Shown here piece after piece: positions 1 to 8,749 of a stretch of 64,000 nucleotides of DNA. Source of the stretch: Streptomyces sp. NBC_01233 (GTDB lineage Bacteria; Actinomycetota; Actinomycetes; Streptomycetales; Streptomycetaceae). The DNA is taken from NCBI RefSeq assembly GCF_035989305.1, contig NZ_CP108514.1, positions 6,118,501 through 6,182,500 of the forward strand. Direction: 5' to 3'. The position numbers and the translations under genes are program-made. Under the pieces are notes generated by a model. The model saw only the letters and a program-made list of their open reading frames with translations. It made no database searches and was not told where the DNA came from. Each line of letters begins with the position of its first letter. Position 1 is the stretch's first letter.

Positions 1-1
1 A

Positions 2-433
2 GCCGCCGACGGCGGTGACCACGTCCTCGCGGTCGACCTGCTGAACTCGCTGCTCATGGAGTTCCCGGTCAGCCCCCAGGTCTCCGGGCACACGACCATC
101 GGCGAGGACGGCCGCCCCGACTGGCACATCCACCTCGCCGAGCACCCCTCGAACGCATCGGCGGGCTACGCCGCCATGGCGGCCATGGGCCTGGCCTTCG
201 CCCTCACCGAGCACGGCCCCGACCGCCTCGGCCTGTGCCAGGCGGCGCCCTGCCGCAACGCCTACCTCGACACCTCCACCAACCGCTCCCGGCGCTACTG
301 CTCCGACCGCTGCGCCACCCGTGCGAACGTGGCCGCCTACCGCGCCCGCAAGCGGCTGGAGGCCGAGGCGTCCGCCCGCAGCGGGCGCAGCGCCGACACC
401 GCCCAGGACAGCCGGGCCCTCAGCGAACGCTGA
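2..433 (+). CDS. CGNR-type zinc-finger protein, 5' truncated by window edge
   Basis: The frame is open from base 2, so the N-terminus lies outside the window and about 143 residues are visible. The C-terminal part has the treble-clef zinc finger of the ABATE/CGNR family: Cys-x4-Cys (LCQAAPC), an aromatic/Arg linker, then RRYCSDRC with Cys-x3-Cys, followed by a basic helix ANVAAYRARKR typical of DNA contact. The family signature CGNR reads CATR here, a conservative degeneration seen in many actinobacterial members (family knowledge). The likely role is a small transcription factor; no ligand or target can be inferred. The last 97 bases overlap the convergent sodX gene, so the two 3' ends share DNA on opposite strands. 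Confidence 0.82.
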   Translation, partial: AADGGDHVLAVDLLNSLLMEFPVSPQVSGHTTIGEDGRPDWHIHLAEHPSNASAGYAAMAAMGLAFALTEHGPDRLGLCQAAPCRNAYLDTSTNRSRRYCSDRCATRANVAAYRARKRLEAEASARSGRSADTAQDSRALSER

Positions 434-759
434 TCCTCCTCGCGCGGCCGGAAGCGCAGCACCGCCGTCGCCAGCACCAGCTCGCCGGGCACCGGCCCGT
501 AGACGGTGCTGTCACCGGTCGCGTTGTACGGGTTGTCGCCCAGTACCCACCAGCAGCCGCCCGGCCGGCGCTCCACCGCCCGCTTGATCACCAGCAGGTC
601 CTGCTGGAAGGGATGGCGCAGCACCACCACGTCACCCGGGCGGACGGCGGCCCCGTACCGGACCACGACCTGGTCCCCGTTGGTCAACGTGGGCACCATC
701 GACGCCCCCGTCACCTCCACCACCCCGAACCGCTTGCGCGGGCGCCCGTACTCCACCAT
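337..759 (-). CDS. sodX: Nickel-type superoxide dismutase maturation protease SodX
   Basis: A 140-aa S26-family (signal-peptidase-like) serine protease. Residues 17-23 (TGASMVP) carry the nucleophile Ser20; Lys59 in LLVIKRAV is the general base of the Ser-Lys dyad; GDNP at about 74-77 is the usual structural box. There is no obvious N-terminal membrane anchor, as expected for the cytoplasmic SodX type. It is divergent from sodN, whose 14-residue leader it is expected to remove so that mature Ni-SOD starts with His (established for Streptomyces). The ATG at 759 has a strong GGAGGA site 7 nt upstream. The 3' end runs 97 nt into the convergent CGNR gene, giving an Arg/Ala-rich tail of uncertain importance. 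Confidence 0.9.
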   Translation of the reverse strand: MVEYGRPRKRFGVVEVTGASMVPTLTNGDQVVVRYGAAVRPGDVVVLRHPFQQDLLVIKRAVERRPGGCWWVLGDNPYNATGDSTVYGPVPGELVLATAVLRFRPREEDQRSLRARLSWAVSALRPLRADASASSRLRAR

Positions 760-929
760 GCGTGTCCTCCTCGTCCCCCCGCATGCTGCCGCACCGGTCC
801 GTACATTCGCTCACCGGTCCGGCCGCGCCCCTGGACTTTTGTCCTAAGCCCATGGGGGCGCCCGCGAAATCCGGTTGTTCAGCGAGTAATCTCCCCCTTG
901 AGAAGACGATCACGAGGAGGACAAACTCC

Positions 930-1325
930 ATGCTTTCCCGCCTCTTCGCCCCCAAGGCGAAGGTCTCCGCCCACTGCGATCTTCCGTGCGGCGTGTACGA
1001 CCCTGCCCAGGCCCGCATCGAGGCCGAGTCCGTCAAGGCCGTGCAGGAGAAGTACCAGGCCAACGACGACGCCGACTTCCGCGCGCGCGCCATCACCATC
1101 AAGGAGCAGCGCGCCGAGCTCGCCAAGCACCACGTCTCGGTGCTGTGGAGCGACTACTTCAAGCCGCCGCACTTCGAGAAGTACCCCCAGCTGCACACCC
1201 TGGTCAACGACACCCTGAAGGCCCTCTCGGCCGCCAAGGCGTCCAACGACCCGGCGACCGGCGCGAAGGCTCTCGAGCTCATCGCCGAGATCGACCGCAT
1301 CTTCTGGGAGACCAAGGCCGCCTGA
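930..1325 (+). CDS. sodN: Nickel superoxide dismutase
   Basis: A 131-aa precursor that dismutates superoxide to peroxide and oxygen, cytoplasmic homohexamer by family knowledge. The leader MLSRLFAPKAKVSA (14 aa) is followed by the nickel-hook HCDLPCGVY: His15, Cys16 and Cys20 of the precursor become His1, Cys2 and Cys6 of the mature enzyme after SodX cleavage. The remaining four-helix-bundle sequence is full length. The ATG at 930 is preceded by GAGGAGG. Longer in-frame starts upstream lack this spacing and would bury the hook, so I reject them. In S. coelicolor sodN is controlled inversely to sodF through the nickel regulator Nur and a small RNA (literature); I did not identify a Nur box here. 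Confidence 0.96.
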   Translation: MLSRLFAPKAKVSAHCDLPCGVYDPAQARIEAESVKAVQEKYQANDDADFRARAITIKEQRAELAKHHVSVLWSDYFKPPHFEKYPQLHTLVNDTLKALSAAKASNDPATGAKALELIAEIDRIFWETKAA

Positions 1326-1378
1326 TCCGGCGCCTCGTACCTCCTGCTCGCGCCTGCCCGGGCGGGCCGGCGCGACGA

Positions 1379-1419
1379 CGAGAACGGCCCGACTGCCTCT
1401 GGCAGCCGGGCCGTTCTCG
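1379..1419 (+). terminator. Rho-independent terminator of sodN
   Basis: Perfect 12-bp inverted repeat (CGAGAACGGCCC with GGGCCGTTCTCG) whose loop holds a further CTGCC/GGCAG stem, 54 bp after the sodN stop codon. The 3' side is followed by TTCTTC rather than a T run, as is common in Streptomyces. Confidence 0.8.
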
Positions 1420-1462
1420 TTCTTCGCTCCTCGGCTCCGCGTCCTGCGGGTACGCGCCGTGC

Positions 1463-1651
1463 TCACTCGTCGGCGTCGTCGTCCTCGTCGTCCAGGCGGG
1501 CCAGCCAGGTGGCCAGGCGTTCCACCGGGACCTCGAAGTCCGGGTTCAGGTCGACGAAGGTGCGCAGCTGCTCGGCGAGCCACTCGAAGGTGACCTCCTC
1601 CTCGCCGCGCCGCTTCTCCAGCTCCTCGATGCCGCGATCGGTGAAGTACAA
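1463..1651 (-). CDS. DUF6104 family protein
   Basis: A 62-aa acidic protein (MYFTDRGIEELEKRR...) with a strongly acidic end, DDEDDDADE. It matches the small Streptomyces family I know as DUF6104; function unknown. The start is TTG at 1651, chosen because GGAG sits 7 nt upstream and because the MYFTDRG opening is the conserved one. It is monocistronic on the minus strand, convergent with sodN. Confidence 0.8.
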   Translation of the reverse strand: MYFTDRGIEELEKRRGEEEVTFEWLAEQLRTFVDLNPDFEVPVERLATWLARLDDEDDDADE

Positions 1652-1780
1652 GTCGGGCTCCGTGCCGTGATGTGGTGTGCAGGGGGTGTTTCCCGCCAGG
1701 ATAATCCGAGGAGCCGAAGAGGCCTCCCGCCCGTGGCGTCCCCGGGGCTAGCCTGGATGCCCAACGAGCGGGGGGCGTGG

Positions 1781-3949
1781 ATGAGGGACGGGCGCACGAC
1801 CGGCTCGGCGCGCGCCTTCGAGCTCCTCGAGCCCCTCGTCCAGGCCGCGACCGTACGCGTTCACGCCCCCCCGGGCGGGTATGACAACCCCGGCAGCCAT
1901 CGGACCGGTCCCACGTGGGGGAGCGGTTTCTTCATCGCCCCCGGCTGGGTCCTGACGTGCGCGCACGTGGTCGGCGAAGGGGGTGCTGCGGTGCGTCTGA
2001 CGGGACGCGAGGTCGGCATCACCTTCTCCTCCGGGGCCCACGGGGCGACCGGTACGGTCACCGGGCGCGTGGAGTGCGTACTGCCCGAGCGGCTGGAGGA
2101 GCGGCGCCCCCGCCGGGGCGCCCTGTGGGACCTGCCCGACCTGGCGCTGCTCAGGGTCCTGGCCCCGGTGTCGCACGCCTGCGTCTGGCTGACCGACCGG
2201 TCCAGGCCCCGCTTCGACGAGGTCGCCTACTTCGGCTGCACCGAGGACCTCGGCACCCCCGAGATCACCGGCCGCACCACCCGGCTGCGCGGCAGCGCCG
2301 GGAACGGCGCGGCCATCCGGCTCGGCGACGACGACGAGATCGACCCCGGCATGTCCGGCGGCCCCGTGGTGGACCTGGCCCGCGGAGAGGTCGTCGGGGT
2401 GCTCAAGGCCCGGCGGCACGGGGCGGGCGGCGGGCTCGCCGTGTCCGTCGTGCAGCTGCGCACGCTGCCGATGCCCGCGCGCGGCCAGGTCGGGCTCTAC
2501 CGCCGCGTCATGCAGGCCCACGACCTGCACCACTACGACCAGCACCTCAGCGACCTCGACAACCGCCGGACCTGGACGGACGTGCACGGCGAGCTCCCGC
2601 CGGAGGAGGACGCCCCGTACGGCGGCCGCGGCCGGCTCACCCCCGGCGAGCGCACCACCCTGTGCGGGCTGCTGGCCGAACTGCCCCCGCCGGGTTCCTC
2701 CGAGGTCGTACGGGCCCTGGTCGAAGCGGCCCGGGGGGAGGAGCCGGACCCGCAGCCGCCCGCCCCGCTGAGCTGGCGCGACGGGCTGGGGCTGCTGCAC
2801 GACCCGCCCGGCGGGGCGGCGGAGGCCGCGGCCATGCTCCGGTACGCGACGGACGTGAGCGTGGCCGACTACCGGGAGCCGTCGGCCCCGGGCGCGGACG
2901 AGGAGCTGTGGGACTGGATCCGGGCCACGGCCGAGCGGCTGTGGCGCCCGCTGCGGCGGGAGCTCGGCGAGCGCCACGAGCGGGGCCTCGCGGAGCGGGA
3001 GCGGCGCCGGCGGGCCTCGGCCGGCCGGGCGGTGGGCGGCCCCGCACGGCGGGCCGGCGGGCTGCCGTCCGGGGCCTCGGTGCTGCTGGAGGTGTGGGCG
3101 CACGGCTGGGAGGACGTCTACGACTGGCGGGTCTCCGTACTGGCCGGCCCGGCGCACCCCGGGCGGGTGACCCCGGTGGACTCGGGCGTACGCGCCACCC
3201 TGGCGGGCCTTCCGGAGGCGTTGCGGGTCCCGCTCGCCGAGGCCTTCCGGCGCTGCGACACCCACGAGGCGGCGGCCCTGCTCGAAGTGGCCGTGGCCCC
3301 CGAGCTGTTCGGGCTGGCCGTGGACGAGTGGGTCGTGGCGGGCGGCGTACCGCTGGGCGTGCAGCGGCCGGTGGTGCTGCGTCACCCCGGCGGGCGGACC
3401 GGCGCCGGGCACCCGGCGGATCCCGGACAGTCGGCGGATCCCGGGGATCCGGCGGGCCGCGCGCACCCCGCGGATCCCGAGGGCCCCGAGGGCCGCGGGC
3501 ACCCCGGGGCGGCCGCCCGGTGGGCGCGGGTGCAGGCGGGACCGCTGCTGGACGAACGGGCCGACTGCGTACGGGGGCGCCCGCGCAGCCCCGCCACCGA
3601 GTGGCTGACGGGACTGCCCGACAACACCGTGCCGGTGCACTGCCGGGCGGCGGACGAGGAGCCCACGCTCGGCTCGCTGCACGCGGTGCAGGAGGCCGGG
3701 TACGGGGTGGTGGTGACCCGGCGGCCCCCGCCGGATCCGGGGGCCTCGTGCGCGCCGTTCCACCGCGGGCTGCGGGAGGAACTGGCCGACGCCGGGCGGG
3801 CGGAGGTGCTGCCGCTGCGGCTGCAGGCGCTGCGCGGGCGGGCGCACGGGGCGGACCCCGACGCGTACTGGGCGGCCGGGACCGGGCTGGTCTGGGAGGA
3901 CCCGGCGCGGCCGCTGCCGGACGACGAACCGCTGCAGGGCGACCTGTGA
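1781..3949 (+). CDS. Trypsin-like serine peptidase fused to VMAP-C domain
   Basis: About 722 aa. Residues 10-230 are a trypsin-fold peptidase with a complete triad: His62 (TCAHVV), Asp120 (DLALLR) and Ser192 (GMSGGP). There is no signal peptide, so it should act inside the cell. The middle (about 290-420) is a helical region; the C-terminal 300 residues fit the vWA-MoxR-associated protein C-terminal domain (VMAP-C), with the typical LFGLAVDEW, LGVQRPVV and GLVWEDP segments. It is followed by MoxR and vWA genes, the ternary peptidase-VMAP/MoxR/vWA arrangement described for bacterial conflict systems (Kaur, Aravind and colleagues). ATG 1781 follows GGGGGGCGTGG; an ATG at 1757 is possible but has no ribosome site. 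A DPG/DPA-rich linker near 550-585 is low complexity. Confidence 0.82.
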   Translation: MRDGRTTGSARAFELLEPLVQAATVRVHAPPGGYDNPGSHRTGPTWGSGFFIAPGWVLTCAHVVGEGGAAVRLTGREVGITFSSGAHGATGTVTGRVECVLPERLEERRPRRGALWDLPDLALLRVLAPVSHACVWLTDRSRPRFDEVAYFGCTEDLGTPEITGRTTRLRGSAGNGAAIRLGDDDEIDPGMSGGPVVDLARGEVVGVLKARRHGAGGGLAVSVVQLRTLPMPARGQVGLYRRVMQAHDLHHYDQHLSDLDNRRTWTDVHGELPPEEDAPYGGRGRLTPGERTTLCGLLAELPPPGSSEVVRALVEAARGEEPDPQPPAPLSWRDGLGLLHDPPGGAAEAAAMLRYATDVSVADYREPSAPGADEELWDWIRATAERLWRPLRRELGERHERGLAERERRRRASAGRAVGGPARRAGGLPSGASVLLEVWAHGWEDVYDWRVSVLAGPAHPGRVTPVDSGVRATLAGLPEALRVPLAEAFRRCDTHEAAALLEVAVAPELFGLAVDEWVVAGGVPLGVQRPVVLRHPGGRTGAGHPADPGQSADPGDPAGRAHPADPEGPEGRGHPGAAARWARVQAGPLLDERADCVRGRPRSPATEWLTGLPDNTVPVHCRAADEEPTLGSLHAVQEAGYGVVVTRRPPPDPGASCAPFHRGLREELADAGRAEVLPLRLQALRGRAHGADPDAYWAAGTGLVWEDPARPLPDDEPLQGDL

Positions 3950-3987
3950 CGGCACCGGGCCCGGCCGATTCGAGTGAGGGAGGGGCA

Positions 3988-5070
3988 ATGAACGACGAGT
4001 GGCTCATATACCGGGGGGTCGGTGAGCCCCATGACGGGATCGACGCCCTGCCCGACCCGCCGCCCTGGCGGGACTTCGACGGCGGGCCGGTGGCGGAGCC
4101 CGGCGGGCCGGCCGCGGCCGCCGACGGCAACGTGGCCCGGCGGCTCGGGGCGCACCGGCAGGCCGCCGAGCTGCACCGGCCGGAGCCCGAGGAGCTGGAG
4201 GCCGTCAACGCGGCGCTGTACCTGCGGCGGCCGCTGCTCGTGACGGGCTTCCCCGGAACGGGGAAGTCCACCCTCGCGCACGCCGTCGCCCACGAGTTGA
4301 AGCTGGGGCGGGTGCTGCGCTGGCCGGTGGTCTCGCGCACCGTGCTGCAGGACGGGCTGTACCGGTACGACGCCCTCGCGCGGCTGCAGGACGTACAGCT
4401 CGCGGCGAGCGGGGGCGGGGGCACGGACACGGACACGGGTGTGGGCGCAGGCGCGGGTGTGGCCGACGGGGCCCCGGGCGGGGCTCCCGGCACCGGGACG
4501 GCACCCGGCATCGGGAAGTACATCCGGCTCGGACCGCTGGGCACGGCCCTGCTGCCCACCGGGCGGCCCCGGGTGCTCCTCATCGACGAGCTCGACAAGA
4601 GCGACATCGACCTGCCCAACGACCTGCTGAACGTGCTGGAGGAAGGGGAGTTCGCGCTCCCCGAGCTGGAGCGGGTCGCCGACACCGAGCCCGAGGTGCA
4701 GGTGCTCACCGACGACGGGACCAAGGCGACCGTGCGCGGCGGCCGGGTCCGCTGCCGGGAGTTCCCCTTCATCATCCTGACCAGCAACGGGGAGCGGGAC
4801 TTCCCGGCCGCCCTGCTGCGGCGCTGCATCCAGCTCAAGCTCGGGCAGCCCGGCGAGAAGCGGCTCGCCACCATGGTCCGCGCCCACCTCGGGGAGGAGG
4901 CCGCCCGGCTCGGGGCGGACCTGATCCGGGAGTTCCTCAGCCGTTCCCAGACCGAACTGGTCGCCGCCGACCAGCTGCTCAACGCCGTCTACCTGACCCA
5001 CTACGCCTCCCCGCCCACCCGGGAGGACCTCGCGGACCTGCTCATCCAGCGCCTCGACCGCCCGAGGTGA
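3988..5070 (+). CDS. MoxR-family AAA+ ATPase
   Basis: A 360-aa AAA+ ATPase. Walker A GFPGTGKST spans residues 87-95, Walker B VLLIDELDK 196-204; sensor-1 is in FIILTSNGERD, followed by the arginine-finger/sensor-2 helix FPAALLRRC. A Gly/Thr/Asp-rich insertion at about 140-172 separates Walker A and B and is absent from standard MoxR proteins. MoxR ATPases remodel partners carrying vWA MIDAS domains; the next gene supplies one and the previous gene supplies a VMAP peptidase, so the three probably form one machine. ATG 3988 has GGGAGGGG upstream; the downstream gene begins 6 bp after the stop. Confidence 0.88.
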   Translation: MNDEWLIYRGVGEPHDGIDALPDPPPWRDFDGGPVAEPGGPAAAADGNVARRLGAHRQAAELHRPEPEELEAVNAALYLRRPLLVTGFPGTGKSTLAHAVAHELKLGRVLRWPVVSRTVLQDGLYRYDALARLQDVQLAASGGGGTDTDTGVGAGAGVADGAPGGAPGTGTAPGIGKYIRLGPLGTALLPTGRPRVLLIDELDKSDIDLPNDLLNVLEEGEFALPELERVADTEPEVQVLTDDGTKATVRGGRVRCREFPFIILTSNGERDFPAALLRRCIQLKLGQPGEKRLATMVRAHLGEEAARLGADLIREFLSRSQTELVAADQLLNAVYLTHYASPPTREDLADLLIQRLDRPR

Positions 5071-5076
5071 CGGGCC

Positions 5077-8000
5077 GTGCCGCCGCCCGCCGTACCCCCG
5101 CCCTCCGTTCCCCCTGCCGCCCCCGGAGCCGATTGCGAGTCCCGTCGGGCCGTCCCCGGCGTCCGCGAACTGGCCGCGCTGCTGCGCGCCGCCGGGCTCG
5201 ACCCGAGCGCCGAGGAACTCGCCGACGCACTGTGGCTGGCCGGGCACATCCGCGGGCCGGGGCCGGCCGCGCCGCGCGCGCGGGGGCCGGAACCGGACCC
5301 GGACGCCGAGGATCCGGCCGGAAAGCCCGTGGAGCCCGAACGGGAAGAGGCGGACGCCGATGACCCGGTCCGGCTCTACGCATCCGGGGCGCGCCGCCCC
5401 GGAGGCGCCGAGGGGGACCGGCCGGAGGAGTCGCCCGAGGAGTACGGAGTGCCCGTACGGGTGCCCCGGGCCGCCGCGCTGCCGCGCATCCTGGACATCC
5501 AGCGGGCCCTGCGCGCCCTCCAGCGGCACCGCCCGCCCGGCCCGCCCACCCGGCTGGTGATCGACGAACCGGCCACCGCCGAGGCCAGCGCCCGGGCCCT
5601 CGGCCTGGTCATCCCGGTGCTCCGGCCGGAGAGCCGGCGCGAGGCGACCGTACGGCTGGTGATGGACGCGTCGCCGTCGATGGCCGTGTGGCAGGACATG
5701 TTCGATGAACTGCGCTCGGTGTGCGAGCGGTTGGGCGCCTTCCGGGACGTCCAGGTGCACTACCTGCACCGCCTCGCGGACGGTACGGCGGTCCTCGGGC
5801 GCAGCCCCGTACCCGGCTCCGGGCTGCGCTCCGGCGACCAGTTGCGGGACCCGACCGGCCGGGCTCTGACCATGGTGGTATCCGATTGCGCCGGGCCGCT
5901 GTGGCGCGAGGGCGCCGCGCAGCGGCTGCTGTACCGGTGGGCCGAGTGCACCCCGTGCATGGTCGTCCAGCCGCTGCCGCAGCGGCTGTGGGGCCGCAGC
6001 TGGCTGCCGACCGAACGGGGCACGCTCACCCGGCTGGAGGGCGGCGGGCAGAAGCTGAAGTTCCGGCCGGACCGGCCGCTGCCGCCCGGACGGCTCACGG
6101 GCGGGCTGACCGTGCCCGTGCTGCCGCCGAGCCCGACCGCCCTCGGCGCCTGGGCCCGGCTCGTCGCCGGACTCGGCACCGGGCCGGTACCGGCCGAGGT
6201 GGGCCGGGTGCTGGCCGACCATCCGGCCGCGCCCGTGCCGCCGCCGCGCGCGGTGCGGCCGCCGCGCGAGCTGGTGGCGCGGTTCCGGTCCTCGGCCGCG
6301 CCCCGGGCCGTACAGCTGGCGGTGTACCTGTCGGCGGCGCCGCTGACGCTTCCCGTGATGCGGCTGGTGCAGCGCACGATGCTGCCGGACTCGGAGCCTT
6401 CCGACCTGGCGGAGGTACTGCTGAGCGGGCTGCTGCGGCGCAGCGGGCCGGGGTCGGGGCACTGGTACGAATTCGTCCCCGGGGTGCAGGACGTGCTGCT
6501 GGGGCCACTGGGACGGGACGAGGCCGCCCTGGTGCTCAAGCACTGCTCGGAGTACATGCTGGCGCACTTCGGTCGGGGCGTACGGAACTTCCCCGCGCTC
6601 GCGGTCTCCCAGCTCACCGGGGTGCCGCCGGCGGCGGTCGACCCCGGGCCGCAGGAGGCCGAGCGGGTGCCCGAGGGGCGGCTCCCGCAGGCCTTCGCGC
6701 AGGTTTCGGCCAAGGTCGTACGGCGCTACCTGCCCGGCATGCCGGAGCAGGGCCCGGCCCGGCGCGAGCCTGCTCCCGTCCCCGTACTCGGGCGGGCCGG
6801 GGCGGTGCGCGCCGCGCGGGACCGGCTCGCGGACGCGGACGCGGCCGCGGACGGGGGCGTGGACGGCGGTGCGCGGGCCCTGCACGAGGCCGTTGCGGTG
6901 CTGCGGCGGGCGGTGACGGCCCCGGTGGCGCCCGGTGACCCGCCGGAGGAGGCGGAGACCGAGCTGGCGGGCGCGCTGCTGCGGCTGTGGGCCGCCCAGC
7001 GGGACCCGGAACTCCTCGCCGAGGCGGAACGGGCCGTGACCGGGCTGCGGACTCCGGCGGCGCGGGCGGTCCTCGGCCGGGTGCTGTACGAGCGGGCGCT
7101 GGCCCACGGCCCCGACGCGGAGCTGCTGGCCGAGGCGGACCGGGCGTTCGCGGCGGCGGGCGCCACGGCCGACCCGGAGCTGCGGCGGGACTGCGCGGTG
7201 CGGCGGGCCGAGACCCTGATCCGGCTGAGCGGGCTGCGCGCGGACGGGGGCGCGCTCCGGGAGGCCCGCGCTGCCCTGGAACCCCTGGCGGGACCCCCGG
7301 CCGCCCCCGGCGGGGCCCTCGACGGGGACCCGGACACGCACCCGGATCCCTCGGAGCCCGGGCCGGACCCCGAGCTGCAACGGGCCCTGGGCCGGGTCCT
7401 CCTGGCCCTCCTGCCCCGCACCGAGGACCCGGCCGCGCGCACGGCCCTGGCCGAAGAGGCCGCGGCCCGGCTGGCCGTGCCGGGCGCGGGCACGGGTACG
7501 GGCGTCGGCCCGGCCGCGGGCGGGGTCGCCGAGGCCCGGGTGCGGGTGGACCTGGCCGGCGCGCTGCGGTACCTGCCGACGCGGCTGGAGGAGGCGGCCG
7601 GCCAGCTGACCACGGCCCTGGAGCGGGCCGGCGGGGACCCGGAGCTGCGGGTGGCCGCCCTGGTGTGCCTGGCCCGGGTGCACCGGGAGCGGTACGTGCG
7701 GGACGGCGACCCGGCGGCGCTGGAGGAAGCGGCCGAGGCGTACGGGCGGGCCCGGCGGCTGATCCCCCGCGACGGGGAGGCCTTCGAGGAGCTGCTGCCC
7801 GAGTGGGGCGAGGTGCTCCTGGAGCGGGGCCGGGCCGCCGACGGGCGCCGGTTCACCGGGGCCGCCGTACGCGTCCTGCGCGACAGCAGGGCGGCGGTCC
7901 CTCAGTCGGACCCGGGGGCCGCGCACCGGCTGGTGCGGCTGGCCACCGGGCTGCGGCTGCGGCACGCGTACGAGGGCGACCCGGTGGACCTGCGGGAGGC

Positions 8001-8454
8001 GGAGTACCTGCTGGAACTGGCCGTCCGGCACAGCCGCAGCCCGCTGGAGCGGGCCCGGGCCTGGCGGGACCACGGCGACGTGCAGCAGGAGATCCACGCT
8101 CACACCCGGGCGGTGGAGCGCCTCGACCGGGCGGCCGACTCCTACCGGCGGGCCTGGCGGGCGGCCCTGGAGGCCGACCGCGCACGCCGCGACGAAGGCG
8201 ACGGGCCCGAAGGCCACGAGGCCCCTGCGGCCCTTGCCGGAAGCGAGGGCACGGCCGGCACCGCCGTCCGACTGGCGGCCCGCGTACAGGAGTCGCGGGG
8301 AGAGGTGCTGGAGCGCCTCGCCCGTCCCCGGGCGGCCCTGGACGCCTACCGCTCCGCGCTGGAGCTGTGGACGCGGCCCGGCGCGGGTGCCGAGGCCGAA
8401 GGGCGGACGGAGGTGCTCCGCGCCCGGGTACGGGCCCTGGAAGCCGGGCTGTGA
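5077..8454 (+). CDS. SAV_2336-type protein: vWA-like domain plus long TPR region
   Basis: An 1125-aa protein. After a variable Pro/Gly/acid-rich N-terminus (1-150), residues 190-400 form a vWA-like domain with MIDAS DASPS at 197-201 and the conserved SAV_2336-family segments VVSDCAGPLW and PLPQRLWGRSWLP. The region from about 600 to the end is a long array of tetratricopeptide-like helices (repeated LAEAxRAxAAA and LERLARP units). The GTG at 5077 uses GAGGTGA, which overlaps the end of the moxR gene, so the two are translationally close. As the vWA partner of MoxR it is the third component of the ternary system. It abuts the FxSxx-COOH cassette, an arrangement that supports joint function (inference). 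Confidence 0.82.
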   Translation: MPPPAVPPPSVPPAAPGADCESRRAVPGVRELAALLRAAGLDPSAEELADALWLAGHIRGPGPAAPRARGPEPDPDAEDPAGKPVEPEREEADADDPVRLYASGARRPGGAEGDRPEESPEEYGVPVRVPRAAALPRILDIQRALRALQRHRPPGPPTRLVIDEPATAEASARALGLVIPVLRPESRREATVRLVMDASPSMAVWQDMFDELRSVCERLGAFRDVQVHYLHRLADGTAVLGRSPVPGSGLRSGDQLRDPTGRALTMVVSDCAGPLWREGAAQRLLYRWAECTPCMVVQPLPQRLWGRSWLPTERGTLTRLEGGGQKLKFRPDRPLPPGRLTGGLTVPVLPPSPTALGAWARLVAGLGTGPVPAEVGRVLADHPAAPVPPPRAVRPPRELVARFRSSAAPRAVQLAVYLSAAPLTLPVMRLVQRTMLPDSEPSDLAEVLLSGLLRRSGPGSGHWYEFVPGVQDVLLGPLGRDEAALVLKHCSEYMLAHFGRGVRNFPALAVSQLTGVPPAAVDPGPQEAERVPEGRLPQAFAQVSAKVVRRYLPGMPEQGPARREPAPVPVLGRAGAVRAARDRLADADAAADGGVDGGARALHEAVAVLRRAVTAPVAPGDPPEEAETELAGALLRLWAAQRDPELLAEAERAVTGLRTPAARAVLGRVLYERALAHGPDAELLAEADRAFAAAGATADPELRRDCAVRRAETLIRLSGLRADGGALREARAALEPLAGPPAAPGGALDGDPDTHPDPSEPGPDPELQRALGRVLLALLPRTEDPAARTALAEEAAARLAVPGAGTGTGVGPAAGGVAEARVRVDLAGALRYLPTRLEEAAGQLTTALERAGGDPELRVAALVCLARVHRERYVRDGDPAALEEAAEAYGRARRLIPRDGEAFEELLPEWGEVLLERGRAADGRRFTGAAVRVLRDSRAAVPQSDPGAAHRLVRLATGLRLRHAYEGDPVDLREAEYLLELAVRHSRSPLERARAWRDHGDVQQEIHAHTRAVERLDRAADSYRRAWRAALEADRARRDEGDGPEGHEAPAALAGSEGTAGTAVRLAARVQESRGEVLERLARPRAALDAYRSALELWTRPGAGAEAEGRTEVLRARVRALEAGL

Positions 8455-8554
8455 CGGCGGCGCGGCGAGCGGAGCGCGCTGTTTCCGCGGACCGGCCGGA
8501 GGGAAAGGGCAGTGGACCGTCCGGTCCGCGACGCGACAGGGGGAGCAGCGGCAC

Positions 8555-8749
8555 ATGGTGACGAAGCGGCAGGAAGCGGAGGCGGTGACCCCGGCGTGTC
8601 CCGGGCGTCTGCCCGACCTCTCCGGGCTGGACCTGGCCGCGCTGCGCGGGATCGACCATCCCGTGCTGGGCCAGGTGATCGAGGGCATGGTCGAGCGGGT
8701 GACGCATCCGGCCGAGATCCTCAACGCCTACGACTCCGGGGTGACCTGA
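8555..8749 (+). CDS. fxsA: FxSxx-COOH-family RiPP precursor, Tyr variant
   Basis: A 64-aa precursor (MVTKRQEAEAV...). Its body contains the family leader signature LPDLSGLDLAALRG, then VLGQVIEGMVERV, ending ILNAYDSGVT. The FxSxx-COOH family normally ends Phe-x-Ser-x-x; here Phe is Tyr and one extra residue follows, giving Tyr-Asp-Ser-Gly-Val-Thr-COOH. The Tyr-Asp-Ser tripeptide is the expected site of radical-SAM cyclophane formation (by analogy with characterised three-residue cyclophanes). It is followed 136 bp later by the maturase. ATG 8555 is preceded at 9 nt by AGGGGGAG; the GTG at 8558 is an alternative. Confidence 0.85.
   Translation: MVTKRQEAEAVTPACPGRLPDLSGLDLAALRGIDHPVLGQVIEGMVERVTHPAEILNAYDSGVT

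Noticed and set aside
762..929. Longer N-terminus for Ni-SOD starting at 762
   Set aside because: The extension has no similarity to SodN leaders and the ribosome site with correct spacing is at 930. The mature hook HCDLPCG needs only the 14-residue leader.
1748..3988. Very long open frame antisense to the trypsin-VMAP gene
   Set aside because: A high-GC shadow: Pro/Arg/Gly-rich with no domain, whereas the plus-strand protein has a full catalytic triad. The same reasoning removes the long antisense frames over 3382-8724, 11686-14823, 14887-18405 and 32901-36107.
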